Positions 52,786 through 60,639 of a DNA stretch of 64,000 nt are shown in pieces. The first letter of the stretch is position 1. Each line of letters starts with the position of its first letter. The position numbers were made by a program, and so were the translations under genes. This stretch comes from Aquisphaera insulae (GTDB lineage Bacteria; Planctomycetota; Planctomycetia; Isosphaerales; Isosphaeraceae): positions 61,915-125,914 of the forward strand of contig NZ_JAALJH010000015.1 in the NCBI RefSeq assembly GCF_011064615.1, given 5' to 3'. A model generated the notes under the pieces. That model ran no database searches, was not told where the DNA came from, and saw only the letters and a program-made list of their open reading frames with translations.

Positions 52786-54966
52786 TCAGTGATTGAACTG
52801 GAATTCCCGCGTGTTCAGGAGCGTCCAGAGCAGGTCCTCGAGCCCCTCCTTCGGGCTGGGGGCGGCGGCGATGTCGGCGACGGCCTCCTTCGACTCCTCG
52901 GCGGTCGGCGGGCGGGAGACCGTGCAGAGGAAGACCTCCTCCACGGCCTTATCCGCGGGGGTCTTGGCCGCGGCGAGGGTCGCGGCCCGCCCCTTCGGAT
53001 CGGCGACCTTGCGGTTGAGGAGGCCGCCGCTGATCATCAGCAGGGCCTGGGTCATGGTGGGGGCCTCGCTCCGCTCGCACTCGCAGGGCACGGCGCGGCG
53101 GGGGCGGCCGAAGGTGTCCAGGAAGTCCGACGCGTAGTCCGAATCCGGCAGGTCGATCGCCCGGTAGCCCGACGGCAGGCCCGCGAACTTCTCCCGCGTC
53201 CCGCAGGCGGAGTCCACGGCGTCCAGCAGGGCCTCGGCCCCCAGCCGCGTCGGCGCGAAGTGGGTGACGTAGCGATTGTCGACGTCGGCCCGGCTGGCCG
53301 GCGGGGCGACGGCATCGAGCTGATAGACGCGCGATCGCATGATCGTCCGCATCAGGTGCTTGATGTCGTAACGATGGGCCACCAGGTCATCCGCGAGCGC
53401 ATCCAGGAGCTGGGGGTTGGACGCCGGGTTCGTCGCCCTCATGTCGTCGATCGGGTTCACCAGGCCGCGGCCGAAGTAGTAGCCCCAGTACCGGTTCACC
53501 AGGTTGCGGGCGAGCGCCCGGTTGTCCTTGGCGGTGATCCAGGCGGCCAGGGCCCGGCGGCGATCGATCGGGTCGTCCGCCGGGGCGCCCCCCACGGGCT
53601 TCGGCTTCATCACCTGCCCGGTCCGGGGATGCCGGACCTCGCCGCCGTCCCGGACGAAGACCACGGTGTCGCCGCCGCCGAGGCCGAACTCCTGGCTCCC
53701 CTTCGTGCCGACCCGGCCGAAGTACGCCTTCATCGCGTAGTAGTCCGATTGGAGCAGGCTCTCGTACGGATGGTTGTGGCACTTGGCGCACTGGAGCCGC
53801 AGGCCCAGGAAGACCTGCGAGGCGGTCTCGGTCCACTCGTCGGGGCCGCCCGTCTTGTAGAAGTTCGCCGGCCCGTTCTGGTACGGGCTGCCCACGGCCG
53901 TGAGCAGCTCCGTCACCAGCTCGTCCATCGGCCGGTTGGCCCGGAACGACGCCAGCAGCCAGTTGTGCAGCGACCACATCCCCTTCTTGCCGACCGCCTG
54001 CGAGCTGTTCAGCAGCAGGTCGCCCCACTTGTGCGCCCAGGCCGCCGCGTACTCCGGCCTGGCGAGCACGGCGTCGATGGCCTTCTCCCGCTTGTCCGGG
54101 CCCTTGTCCGCCAGGAAGGCCCGCACGTCCTCCGGGCGCGGCAGCGTGGCCAGCGTGCCCAGGTGGATCCGGCGGAAGAACTCCGCGTCGTCGCACGCCG
54201 GCGCCGGCGCCAGCCCGACCTTCCGCCAGGCGTCGGCCCAGAGCGTGTCGATGAGGTTATTCGGCCTGAACGAATCGAGCGGCGGCGGCGGCCCGTACGG
54301 GACGATCACGCGGGTGGCGGCGACCGAGCCGAGGTAGCGGACCAGGACCGCCGCCTCGCCGCGGGCCTCGGCCCCGGCCCGGATCGCGCCGTCCGCGGCC
54401 ACCTGCGCCACGGCCGGGGACTGGCTGTCGAACGCGGCCTTCTCCTCCAGGCTCTCCGACGAGCCGTCCTCGTAGACGGCCTTCGCGACGATCCGGGCCG
54501 AGCCGCCGGGCGGCAGCACGATCTCCCTCGGCTCCACGACCAGCGTCTTCAGCTTCCGGTCCGAGGGGGCCGGCCCGGGCGCACCCTGCCGGATCCAGCG
54601 GACGAGCGTCGCATGGGCCGCGGAGCCCTCGGCGAGCCGACGGCCCCCCTCGTGGGGGACGCCGAGCGTCGGCTTGCGGAGCAGCAGGCTGTCGGCCGGG
54701 TCGATCGGGGCCAGCCGGCGGCCGAACGCGGCGACGACGATCTCGCGGTGGTCGGCCGCGTCGTCGAAGCCGCGGAGCGAGAGCTTGAAGCTCCCCTTTC
54801 CGTGCTGCGCCCCGTGGCAGGCCCCCTGGTTGCAGCCCAGCCTCGTCAGGATCGGCTGCACGTCGGTCGCGAACGAGACCTTCCCCTCGCCGGCGCGGGC
54901 CGCGGGCGCGAGGGTGAGGGGGTAAATCCCGGCGAGGATGATCGGTAAGGCCGTCGATATTTTCAT
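52786..54966 (-). CDS. DUF1549/DUF1553 (planctomycete cytochrome-like) secreted protein
   Basis: 726 residues. The ATG at 54966 follows GAGG and gives a signal peptide ending AARAGE. FATDVQPILTRLGCNQGACH (about 32-51) is a PSCyt1-like segment whose Cys-x3-Cys-His may bind haem. A BIG_2-like Ig domain (about 150-205) follows, then DUF1549 with LQCAKCHNHPYES (Cys393 and Cys396) and DUF1553 (RALAAWITAKDNRALARNLV, then NREFQFNH-like NTREFQFNH at the end). The family is common in planctomycetes and likely works in periplasmic sulfated or complex polysaccharide breakdown, but no reaction is proven. It pairs with the DUF1501 gene upstream. Confidence 0.93.
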   Translation of the reverse strand: MKISTALPIILAGIYPLTLAPAARAGEGKVSFATDVQPILTRLGCNQGACHGAQHGKGSFKLSLRGFDDAADHREIVVAAFGRRLAPIDPADSLLLRKPTLGVPHEGGRRLAEGSAAHATLVRWIRQGAPGPAPSDRKLKTLVVEPREIVLPPGGSARIVAKAVYEDGSSESLEEKAAFDSQSPAVAQVAADGAIRAGAEARGEAAVLVRYLGSVAATRVIVPYGPPPPLDSFRPNNLIDTLWADAWRKVGLAPAPACDDAEFFRRIHLGTLATLPRPEDVRAFLADKGPDKREKAIDAVLARPEYAAAWAHKWGDLLLNSSQAVGKKGMWSLHNWLLASFRANRPMDELVTELLTAVGSPYQNGPANFYKTGGPDEWTETASQVFLGLRLQCAKCHNHPYESLLQSDYYAMKAYFGRVGTKGSQEFGLGGGDTVVFVRDGGEVRHPRTGQVMKPKPVGGAPADDPIDRRRALAAWITAKDNRALARNLVNRYWGYYFGRGLVNPIDDMRATNPASNPQLLDALADDLVAHRYDIKHLMRTIMRSRVYQLDAVAPPASRADVDNRYVTHFAPTRLGAEALLDAVDSACGTREKFAGLPSGYRAIDLPDSDYASDFLDTFGRPRRAVPCECERSEAPTMTQALLMISGGLLNRKVADPKGRAATLAAAKTPADKAVEEVFLCTVSRPPTAEESKEAVADIAAAPSPKEGLEDLLWTLLNTREFQFNH

Positions 54967-55121
54967 GTGACCTCGTCAAGCGAGTGGATCGGGCTCTCCC
55001 CCCCAACCGGCCTTGGCTTCACCCACCACATGAGGGCGCGTGATCCGGTCCGAGGGGACCGGAATTGGCCTCCTCACCCGTGGGCAAAAATGAGCCGGGG
55101 GGGAGGAAGGTCCACCTTGCG

Positions 55122-56483
55122 TCACGCGCACAGCTCCTCGATCACCCGGCCGCCGGGATTGATCGGGAAGGGGCGGCCGTCGGGGGCGAGGTAGTGGGTG
55201 TCCAGGGGAATGCCCAGGCGGTCGAAGACCGTCGCGGCGATGTCCTCCGCCTGGACCATTTTCGTCGTCGGCTGCTCGGCCTGGCGGTCGGTCTTGCCCA
55301 GGACCTCGCCCACGCGGATCCCGCCGCCCCCCAGGCAGAAGACCATCGAGCCGGCCCAGTGGTCGCGGCCCGCGGCCGAGTTGATCTTGGGGGTCCGGCC
55401 GAAGTCGCCCATCCAGGCGACGATCGTCTCGTCGAGCAGCCCGCGCTGGTCCAGGTCGGCCAGGAGCGACGCATAGCCGGCGTCGAGCCGGGGGAGCAGG
55501 GACCCCTTCAGGCTGGCGAAGTTGTTCTGGTGCGTGTCCCAGCCGCCGTAGGAGACCGTGACGAACCGGACGCCGGCCTCCACCAGCCGGCGGGCCAGCA
55601 GGCACGACTGGCCGAACGTGTTCCGCCCGTACCGGTCGCGGAGCGCGGGGGCCTCCTCCGAGAGGTCGAACGCGCGCTTCGCCTGCGGCGACGTGACCAC
55701 GCCGAAGGCCTTCTCGTAGAACCGGTCCATCGCCCGGGACTCGCCGGCCTGCGCCTCGACCGTCTGCTGCCAGCGGTCGAACCGGTCGAGCATCTTCCGC
55801 CGCCGGGCGAACCGGTCGGCCGTCAGGCCGTTCGGCAGGGTGATGCCGTCGACGCTGAACGCCTTCGCGTTCGGGTCCGACGTCATCACGAACGGGTTGT
55901 ACTCGCCGCCGACGTAGCCGGCGAGCCCGCCCCCCTGCTTCGCATCGACATGAGTCCCGAGCTGCATGTATGGCGGCATCCCGGGGTTCGCCGGCAGCTC
56001 CCGGGCGACGACCGAGCCCATGGACGGATACACGGTCGCCGGCGAGAACCGCCAGCCGGAGAGCATGTACGCGTCGGCGATCCCGTGCCCGGCGTTGTAC
56101 GAGTAGCCCGACCGGATCACCGTCGTCCGGTCCAGGTGCTGGGCCATCCGCGGCAGGTGCTCGCAGATCTGCACCCCGGGCAGGGCCGTCGGGATCACGC
56201 CGAACTCGCCGCGGATCTCCGGCGGGGCCTCCGGCTTGGGGTCGAACGTGTCGATGTGCGACGCCCCCCCCTGCATCCAGAGCAGGATCACGCTCCGCGC
56301 GCGGGCCTTCTTCTTCAAGGCCGAGGGCGCGCCCCGCGTCGGCGTCGAGGCCGCGGCGTGGCCCTCCATCCGCAGCATGTCCGCCAGCGAGAGCCCCGCC
56401 AGCCCGAGCCCGCCGACCCGCAGGAACTCCCGCCGGGAGACCCCGTCGCAATCGCGGGCCGATCCTCGCGTGAGGTGAAACAT
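55122..56483 (-). CDS. DUF1501 Tat-secreted protein
   Basis: 453 residues. The ATG at 56483 is preferred over 56516 because GGAGG lies about nine bases upstream. The N-terminal DGVSRREFLRVGGLGLAGLS is a twin-arginine signal. Sulfatase-like motifs of the DUF1501 family follow: RSVILLWMQGGASHIDTFDP, GYSYNAGHGIADAYMLSG and TIVAWMGDFGRTPKIN, then AAGRDHWAGSMVFCLGGGGI. The fold is alkaline-phosphatase-like. With the DUF1549/DUF1553 and PPC genes downstream on the same strand it forms a standard planctomycete trio; it is exported folded, probably with a metal. Confidence 0.94.
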   Translation of the reverse strand: MFHLTRGSARDCDGVSRREFLRVGGLGLAGLSLADMLRMEGHAAASTPTRGAPSALKKKARARSVILLWMQGGASHIDTFDPKPEAPPEIRGEFGVIPTALPGVQICEHLPRMAQHLDRTTVIRSGYSYNAGHGIADAYMLSGWRFSPATVYPSMGSVVARELPANPGMPPYMQLGTHVDAKQGGGLAGYVGGEYNPFVMTSDPNAKAFSVDGITLPNGLTADRFARRRKMLDRFDRWQQTVEAQAGESRAMDRFYEKAFGVVTSPQAKRAFDLSEEAPALRDRYGRNTFGQSCLLARRLVEAGVRFVTVSYGGWDTHQNNFASLKGSLLPRLDAGYASLLADLDQRGLLDETIVAWMGDFGRTPKINSAAGRDHWAGSMVFCLGGGGIRVGEVLGKTDRQAEQPTTKMVQAEDIAATVFDRLGIPLDTHYLAPDGRPFPINPGGRVIEELCA

Positions 56484-56685
56484 GGCCGTGTGCCTCCAGT
56501 TGCCGATCGGTGCCATGCCGCGCTTATAACCGGCCGGGGAGCGATCTACAATACTTGTTTAACAAATTGCGGAGGGTTGATGGAGGCGGGGAACAGTGAG
56601 AGCGAAGGTGCGGCCGGTTGCCGGGCGAGGCGCGCGGCCGATAGGATGATCGAGGGTAGGGCGACTGCCCGGACGGGAGTTGACG

Positions 56686-56886
56686 ATGAGTACCGTCGAG
56701 GAGATCACGGCCGCGATCGAACGGCTCTCCGCCCAGGACGTGGCCCGCATCCGCGCCTGGCTGGCGGAGTTTGCCGAGCGGCGCTGGGACGAGCAGATCG
56801 AGCGTGACGAGAGGTCGGGCCGGCTCGACTCCCTGATCGACAGGGCGCTCGAGGAGCACAGGGCCGGGCGGACTCGCCCGCTGTGA
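56686..56886 (+). CDS. Small antitoxin-like protein
   Basis: 66 residues; the ATG at 56686 follows GGGAG. It is helical and acidic: VEEITAAIERLSAQDVARIR, WLAEFAERRWDEQIERDERS, LIDRALEEHRAGRTRPL. This resembles short antitoxins that precede RelE/HigB-like or other small toxins; in those families the middle helix binds the toxin. The next reading frame starts at 56883, overlapping the stop (GTGA), which fits a two-gene toxin-antitoxin layout, but that frame does not look like an intact known toxin. Possibly a solitary or decaying locus. Confidence 0.65.
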   Translation: MSTVEEITAAIERLSAQDVARIRAWLAEFAERRWDEQIERDERSGRLDSLIDRALEEHRAGRTRPL

Positions 56887-57038
56887 GTCACCACCGCAAG
56901 CCCGACGTCGGTGCCGAGTGCCCGGCGTGGCGTCGCGCCCATCGCCCGCTGCTCGCCGAGTGCGGCGTGCCCGACGAGTCGTGCTACGACCTTGTGAAAT
57001 ACCTTCGCCAACGGTCGCGGGACGTCACGACGACCTAA
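56883..57038 (+). CDS. Hypothetical 51-residue protein overlapping the antitoxin-like gene
   Basis: GTG start in a 4-base overlap with the preceding stop. The product VSHHRKPDVGAECPAWRRAH has three Cys and ends YDLVKYLRQRSRDVTTT. I recognise no family. Position suits a toxin gene that has lost much of its length. The reading frame also overlaps the end of the convergent gene at 57035-57247 by four bases. Confidence 0.35.
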   Translation: MSHHRKPDVGAECPAWRRAHRPLLAECGVPDESCYDLVKYLRQRSRDVTTT

Positions 57039-57247
57039 CGCCGGGGCTTCGCGGCCCGCGGGGGCGAACTCCCCGCGATCGGCAGCTCGGCGCGGTCCGG
57101 CTCCCCTCCCTCCCGCACCAGCAGGCGATCGGACACCGCCTCGCGGTCGCGGAGGCCGTCCAGGAACCTGTGCAGATCCCCGCCGGCTTCGGCCAGGAGT
57201 CGTTCGCGGATCGCGTAGAGTTCGTCGAGGATCGGGTTATTCGTCAT
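57035..57247 (-). CDS. Small antitoxin-like protein paired with a PIN toxin
   Basis: 70 residues. MTNNPILDELYAIRERLLAE followed by GGDLHRFLDGLRDREAVSDR is a helical N-terminus typical of small proteins beside PIN-domain toxins. The C-terminus is Pro/Arg-rich and probably disordered. Its start lies 11 bases inside the end of the PIN gene, so toxin precedes antitoxin, the reverse of the usual vapBC order. DNA binding is not obvious. Confidence 0.7.
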   Translation of the reverse strand: MTNNPILDELYAIRERLLAEAGGDLHRFLDGLRDREAVSDRLLVREGGEPDRAELPIAGSSPPRAAKPRR

Positions 57248-57722
57248 CGTCGGTCCCCCCCAGGAATTCCGCGGGCGTGTAAATCAAGAGGCCCGGGAAG
57301 CCGAGATCCTCCAAGGCCCTGTAGACACGCGGCAAGGTATGCGCGTTCGCGATGTGCCGGCAATTCTGGGTCAACAGGAACTGAGCCGCGCCCACCGCGG
57401 CGAAGGCGACGTGCAAGGCGTCGAGCCGAGCCTTCGCGGGGATCAATGATCGAGCGACCAGCTCATTGGCGACCACCTCCACCCGGCGGTCGGCCGCGAT
57501 CAGCGGGATGTCCGCGAGCCATTTCAAACGTTCGGCCGCGGCGGCGGGATCGCCGAGCGCGGCCTCATCCAGGACCAGTTGAGACGTCACGAGAGAATAC
57601 CTGCTCCGTTCCTTGGCCCACCAATCCCTCGCTTGCTGCTGCAACACGAGTACGGCCGGGTTGGTGCTCGGCCAGGCGGTCGCATGGCTGATGACGGATG
57701 TCTCGACGTAGACGATCTCCAT
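57237..57722 (-). CDS. PIN-domain toxin-like RNase (VapC-like)
   Basis: 161 residues. MEIVYVETSVISHATAW is the N-terminal PIN motif, with Glu7 in place of the usual first Asp. Further conserved acids are in LVLDEAALGD and ARLDALHVAFA, and LLTQNCRHIANAHTLP matches the end of the family in which that first residue is Glu. These enzymes cleave RNA and are held inactive by a cognate antitoxin. The candidate antitoxin is the overlapping 70-residue protein just downstream. Confidence 0.87.
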   Translation of the reverse strand: MEIVYVETSVISHATAWPSTNPAVLVLQQQARDWWAKERSRYSLVTSQLVLDEAALGDPAAAAERLKWLADIPLIAADRRVEVVANELVARSLIPAKARLDALHVAFAAVGAAQFLLTQNCRHIANAHTLPRVYRALEDLGFPGLLIYTPAEFLGGTDDDE

Positions 57723-57855
57723 GTCATCAATCTAGCCCGGCCTGCGATCGCCAACAAGCGGCGGGGCCGACCGCCCGACTCGGGAGCCCGCTCGCCCCTT
57801 CGTCGCTGCCCCCCCCGCGAGGTATCATCGGGACATCGGCCCGAGGGAACTCCCG

Positions 57856-58164
57856 ATGACGCGTCGATTCCATCTCCGCATCCGGATCCGGACGGCCCTG
57901 GCCGTAGTCGCCTTGCTGGCGGTCGCGCTGGCCTACGTCGCCAGCTATGAACATGCGAAATGGAGGGGGAAGCGGGAAGCCGCCGAATACGGCTTTCCCG
58001 GTCTCCTCTACGTGTCCTGTCGCGACATGCCCGACATCCGGTCCTGGGCCCAGCAAGACGCCTGGGCGTTCTTCTACGAGCCGCTCAACCTCGTCGATCG
58101 GAAGCTCTTCCGAGGCCCTTCTCACTGGGCCCATTACTACACCATGTGGCGGCTCAGCGGATGA
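57856..58164 (+). CDS. Small single-pass membrane protein, unknown
   Basis: 102 residues. A basic start (MTRRFHLRIRIR) leads to one membrane segment (about 13-29, ALAVVALLAVALAYVAS), then a soluble tail with many aromatic residues (FFYEPLNLVDRKLF, WAHYYTMWRLSG). I recognise no family. The segment fits a membrane anchor with the tail in the periplasm. It lies between the PIN locus and a DUF2442 gene, in the accessory cluster. Confidence 0.6.
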   Translation: MTRRFHLRIRIRTALAVVALLAVALAYVASYEHAKWRGKREAAEYGFPGLLYVSCRDMPDIRSWAQQDAWAFFYEPLNLVDRKLFRGPSHWAHYYTMWRLSG

Positions 58165-58232
58165 CCCGGGCCGACCGGGAGGACGAGCCGATCTGTCGGG
58201 GGATCGGCGTCGCCGGTAGGATCGGTGGGGTG

Positions 58233-58523
58233 ATGGCGACGCCCTCGATACCCTTCGCGAGTGGAGGCCGCATACCGGCCGTGAAGATCACCGACGTGGA
58301 AGTGGCCGAGGACGAGCTGAAGGTGGCCCTGCTCGACGGCCGGACGATCACCGTCCCCCTGGCCTGGTATCCCCGGCTGCTCCGCGCCACGGCCCAGGAG
58401 CGAGGGAACTGGAAGATCGCCGGGGGCGGGTATGGCATCCACTGGCCCGACGTCGACGAGGACCTCAGCTCCGAGGGCCTGCTCCGCGGGGCACCGGCGC
58501 CGCGGCCGTCGGTCCGGGCCTGA
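58233..58523 (+). CDS. DUF2442 protein
   Basis: 96 residues; ATG at 58233 with GGTGGGG upstream. VKITDVEVAEDELKVALLDG, RTITVPLAWYPRLLRATAQE and GGGYGIHWPDVDEDLSSEGL are the standard blocks of the DUF2442 family, whose members often accompany DUF4160 proteins in toxin-antitoxin-like pairs. The partner is absent here; the neighbour is an unrelated membrane protein. Function unknown. Confidence 0.9.
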   Translation: MATPSIPFASGGRIPAVKITDVEVAEDELKVALLDGRTITVPLAWYPRLLRATAQERGNWKIAGGGYGIHWPDVDEDLSSEGLLRGAPAPRPSVRA

Positions 58524-58562
58524 GGCTCCTCCGCCGCACCCTGCAACTCCACCCGTCCTATC

Positions 58563-58775
58563 CTATTCCTGTCCTTCGCGAACGGCCTCTCCGGGCTCCG
58601 GCGGGAGCACGATCTCGTCGGGTGAGACCTCGACGACCTTGCCATCCTTCCAGAGCAGGATCGGCGTGCCGAACTGGCGGGCGCGACGGACGACCTGGGC
58701 GGCGGCCCGGCGGAAGGCGGCGTCGGCGAGAACGAACAGCGGTTGGCGATCGGGTTCGGTCTCGATTTCAGGCAT
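58563..58775 (-). CDS. Small partner protein of the zeta-like kinase (probable antitoxin)
   Basis: 70 residues; the ATG at 58775 has GGGGAGGCGGAG upstream inside the end of the zeta-like gene, which it overlaps by eight bases. The body RRAAAQVVRRARQFGTPILL then WKDGKVVEVSPDEIV is of a kind often found next to zeta-type ATPases, with the WxDGKVV strand as signature. It is likely the antitoxin or a regulator of the kinase. The order (toxin first) differs from classical epsilon-zeta operons. Confidence 0.72.
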   Translation of the reverse strand: MPEIETEPDRQPLFVLADAAFRRAAAQVVRRARQFGTPILLWKDGKVVEVSPDEIVLPPEPGEAVREGQE

Positions 58776-59367
58776 CGGCTCCGCCTCCCCAGCGGTCGAG
58801 GATCGCCCGGTACGATTCGGGCCGGAAGACCTGCAGCGAGCCTGCGTCGTGGCTCGCGATCCGGGCCGGAGGCATCGCAGTTCCATCATACAGAGACCAC
58901 GCATCCGACCGCGGCGCGTATTCGCGGAAGAAGTTCCGGAGCCCGGCCTCGAAGCGGCGGCGGATCGTGGCCTCGGGGACGTTGTGGCCCCCTTCGAGGA
59001 CGCGGTTGGCCACGCGACGGACGGCAATATCGGCGTCGGGGAGCCAGAGGAAGAAGAGGACCACCCGATAGCCCGTTTGCTTCAGGTCGGCGAGGAGCTT
59101 GATGTGGGCACGCCCGGCGAGGGTCGTCTCGAAGCCGAAGTCGCGGCGATCCTCCCTTAGCTCCGCGATCCGCGAGAGCATCAGCCGGCCGGCCCGGATC
59201 GCCTGGGTCTCGGGCGCGAACGGGGAGAGGCCCGCGGCGATCAGGTCGGCGTTCACGAACTCGCGGCAATCCACGAACCCGGGCAGGTACTCGGTGGCGA
59301 ACGTCGTCTTCCCCGCGCCGTTCGGCCCGCCGATCACGTAGACGATCGGGCTGCGGATCGCGTCCAT
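58768..59367 (-). CDS. Zeta-toxin-family P-loop kinase
   Basis: 199 residues from ATG 59367. IVYVIGGPNGAGKTTFATEY is the Walker A region; FVNADLIAAGLSPF gives the catalytic-site Asp, and FGFETTLAGRAHIKLL matches the zeta/UDP-N-acetylglucosamine kinase motif where Glu-Thr-Thr contacts the substrate. VVLFFLWLPDADIAVRRVAN and the Arg-rich VPEATIRRRFEAGL complete the family pattern. Zeta toxins phosphorylate UDP-sugars and block wall synthesis; in planctomycetes the target is uncertain. It overlaps the 70-residue partner gene. Confidence 0.9.
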   Translation of the reverse strand: MDAIRSPIVYVIGGPNGAGKTTFATEYLPGFVDCREFVNADLIAAGLSPFAPETQAIRAGRLMLSRIAELREDRRDFGFETTLAGRAHIKLLADLKQTGYRVVLFFLWLPDADIAVRRVANRVLEGGHNVPEATIRRRFEAGLRNFFREYAPRSDAWSLYDGTAMPPARIASHDAGSLQVFRPESYRAILDRWGGGADA

Positions 59368-59371
59368 GTCG

Positions 59372-59785
59372 TCATCGCTCCGCGGGCAGCCGCCAACCCG
59401 GCGTCGGTCGCGTGGCGCCTCGCCGCGACAGCCGGAATACCAGGCCAACCAAACAGCCGGCCAGGAGCGACAGGATCACGACGTTCGACGACGCCAGCAG
59501 GGTCGGAACCGGCGTGATGTAGTCGATCCAGTGCTCCTCTCCCGGCGGCCCTTCCAGGACGAAGAACGCCGTCGGCACGGGCGCCCCGATCACGCGGAGC
59601 TTCGATGCGGGTTGATACTCGAAGCAGAAGCCGCCCCAAACTCCGAGCCCCGCCCCGACCAGCCAGGCGATCGAAAGGACGATCCGCCAGCGACCGGGAA
59701 CGTCCCTACTCCGGAACATCCGGACGATGGCGACGTTGGCCCAGATGAGCAGGGCCATCAGCGATGGGATCAGCAGGATGTCCAT
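59372..59785 (-). CDS. Small membrane protein, unknown
   Basis: 137 residues with three likely membrane segments: MDILLIPSLMALLIWANVAI, WRIVLSIAWLVGAGLGVWGG and ASSNVVILSLLAGCLVGLVF. A loop between the second and third (about 50-95) contains APVPTAFFVLEGPPGEEHW. It resembles no family that I recognise. It ends four bases before the zeta-like gene starts and may be cotranscribed with it. Confidence 0.62.
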   Translation of the reverse strand: MDILLIPSLMALLIWANVAIVRMFRSRDVPGRWRIVLSIAWLVGAGLGVWGGFCFEYQPASKLRVIGAPVPTAFFVLEGPPGEEHWIDYITPVPTLLASSNVVILSLLAGCLVGLVFRLSRRGATRPTPGWRLPAER

Positions 59786-59803
59786 GACGGCCGCGGCACG
59801 ACC

Positions 59804-60043
59804 TCAAGGTGTTGGCTCAGGATCGGGGAATAACTTCCGATCGGGCGAGCAATAGCCGACGATCCCATCCATCGCGTCCAGAACGGCATCATAACGTCCC
59901 TCGTCAACGTCGAGGGCATGCAACTCGCGAAATCGGTCGTAGAGCGAGAGGAGATCCGCCTGGGACATACCTTCGTCGCGGAGCCGCCGGGCGAGGTCCT
60001 TTACAGCGCCGGACGGGTCCGCGCCGGCGAGAGCCGATGCCAT
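59804..60043 (-). CDS. Conserved hypothetical protein
   Basis: 79 residues from ATG 60043; an in-frame start at 60115 would overlap the upstream gene. GAVKDLARRLRDEGMSQADL, LLSLYDRFRELHALDVDEGR and YDAVLDAMDGIVGYCSPDRK form a compact helical protein of a type seen in several planctomycetes, without known function. It follows the DUF4276 gene by 23 bases, so it may be the third gene of that operon. Confidence 0.6.
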   Translation of the reverse strand: MASALAGADPSGAVKDLARRLRDEGMSQADLLSLYDRFRELHALDVDEGRYDAVLDAMDGIVGYCSPDRKLFPDPEPTP

Positions 60044-60066
60044 TCGATCGTCCGGCGAAGGTGGTC

Positions 60067-60633
60067 TCACGGGGCCTTCCTGACGAACTGGACCAGCTCG
60101 CCAAAGGACGGGCACTTCTGTTCGACCTTCTTCAGATCCAGATGCTCCGCGACCTTCGCGTTGTGGATGGTCGGCACGTAGAGCGGCCGGGATCGGCCCC
60201 GCCGCGACTCATCGACGAGCCATTCCTTGGGGCTCGGCACGGCCTCGGGGCGTGCGACCTGCCCGATCACGAGTGTCGGTATCGCCTTTCGGATCGCCTC
60301 CTCGTCGGCGATGATCCAGGCTTCCAGCTCCTCGACCGGCACGACGATGCAGCAGTCCTTCGGCATGTCGAACCGGGCCTCGATGCTCTCCCTGACCTTC
60401 TTCCTCACGTCGGCCGGGGGATTGCCGTCGGAGTCGTGGCAGACGATGAAGTGCGTCGCGCCCTTCTCGGCAAAATCGCGGATGTGGCTCCCCGCCTTGC
60501 GGCAGAGCTCGCCGCAGCCGCTGAAGCCTTTCCTCTGGATGGTCGCATTCTCCGTCCCGCTGATGCGCCTGATCAGGACCACCAGCGACTCGACGTCGGA
60601 TCGATCCTCGGCCAGGACAGCAAACATCGTCAT
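60067..60633 (-). CDS. DUF4276 TOPRIM-like protein, putative defence effector
   Basis: 188 residues. FAVLAEDRSDVESLVVLIRR gives the conserved Glu near the N-terminus and ATHFIVCHDSDGNPPADVRK the Asp-x-Asp pair, the arrangement of TOPRIM nucleases; CCIVVPVEELEAWIIADEEA and RPLYVPTIHNAKVAEHLDL are typical of DUF4276. It starts seven bases after the ATPase gene, the same gene order as rloA-rloB. TOPRIM partners of such ATPases act as nucleases in abortive infection systems. Residues required for nuclease action appear intact. Confidence 0.82.
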   Translation of the reverse strand: MTMFAVLAEDRSDVESLVVLIRRISGTENATIQRKGFSGCGELCRKAGSHIRDFAEKGATHFIVCHDSDGNPPADVRKKVRESIEARFDMPKDCCIVVPVEELEAWIIADEEAIRKAIPTLVIGQVARPEAVPSPKEWLVDESRRGRSRPLYVPTIHNAKVAEHLDLKKVEQKCPSFGELVQFVRKAP

Positions 60634-60639
60634 GGCTCA

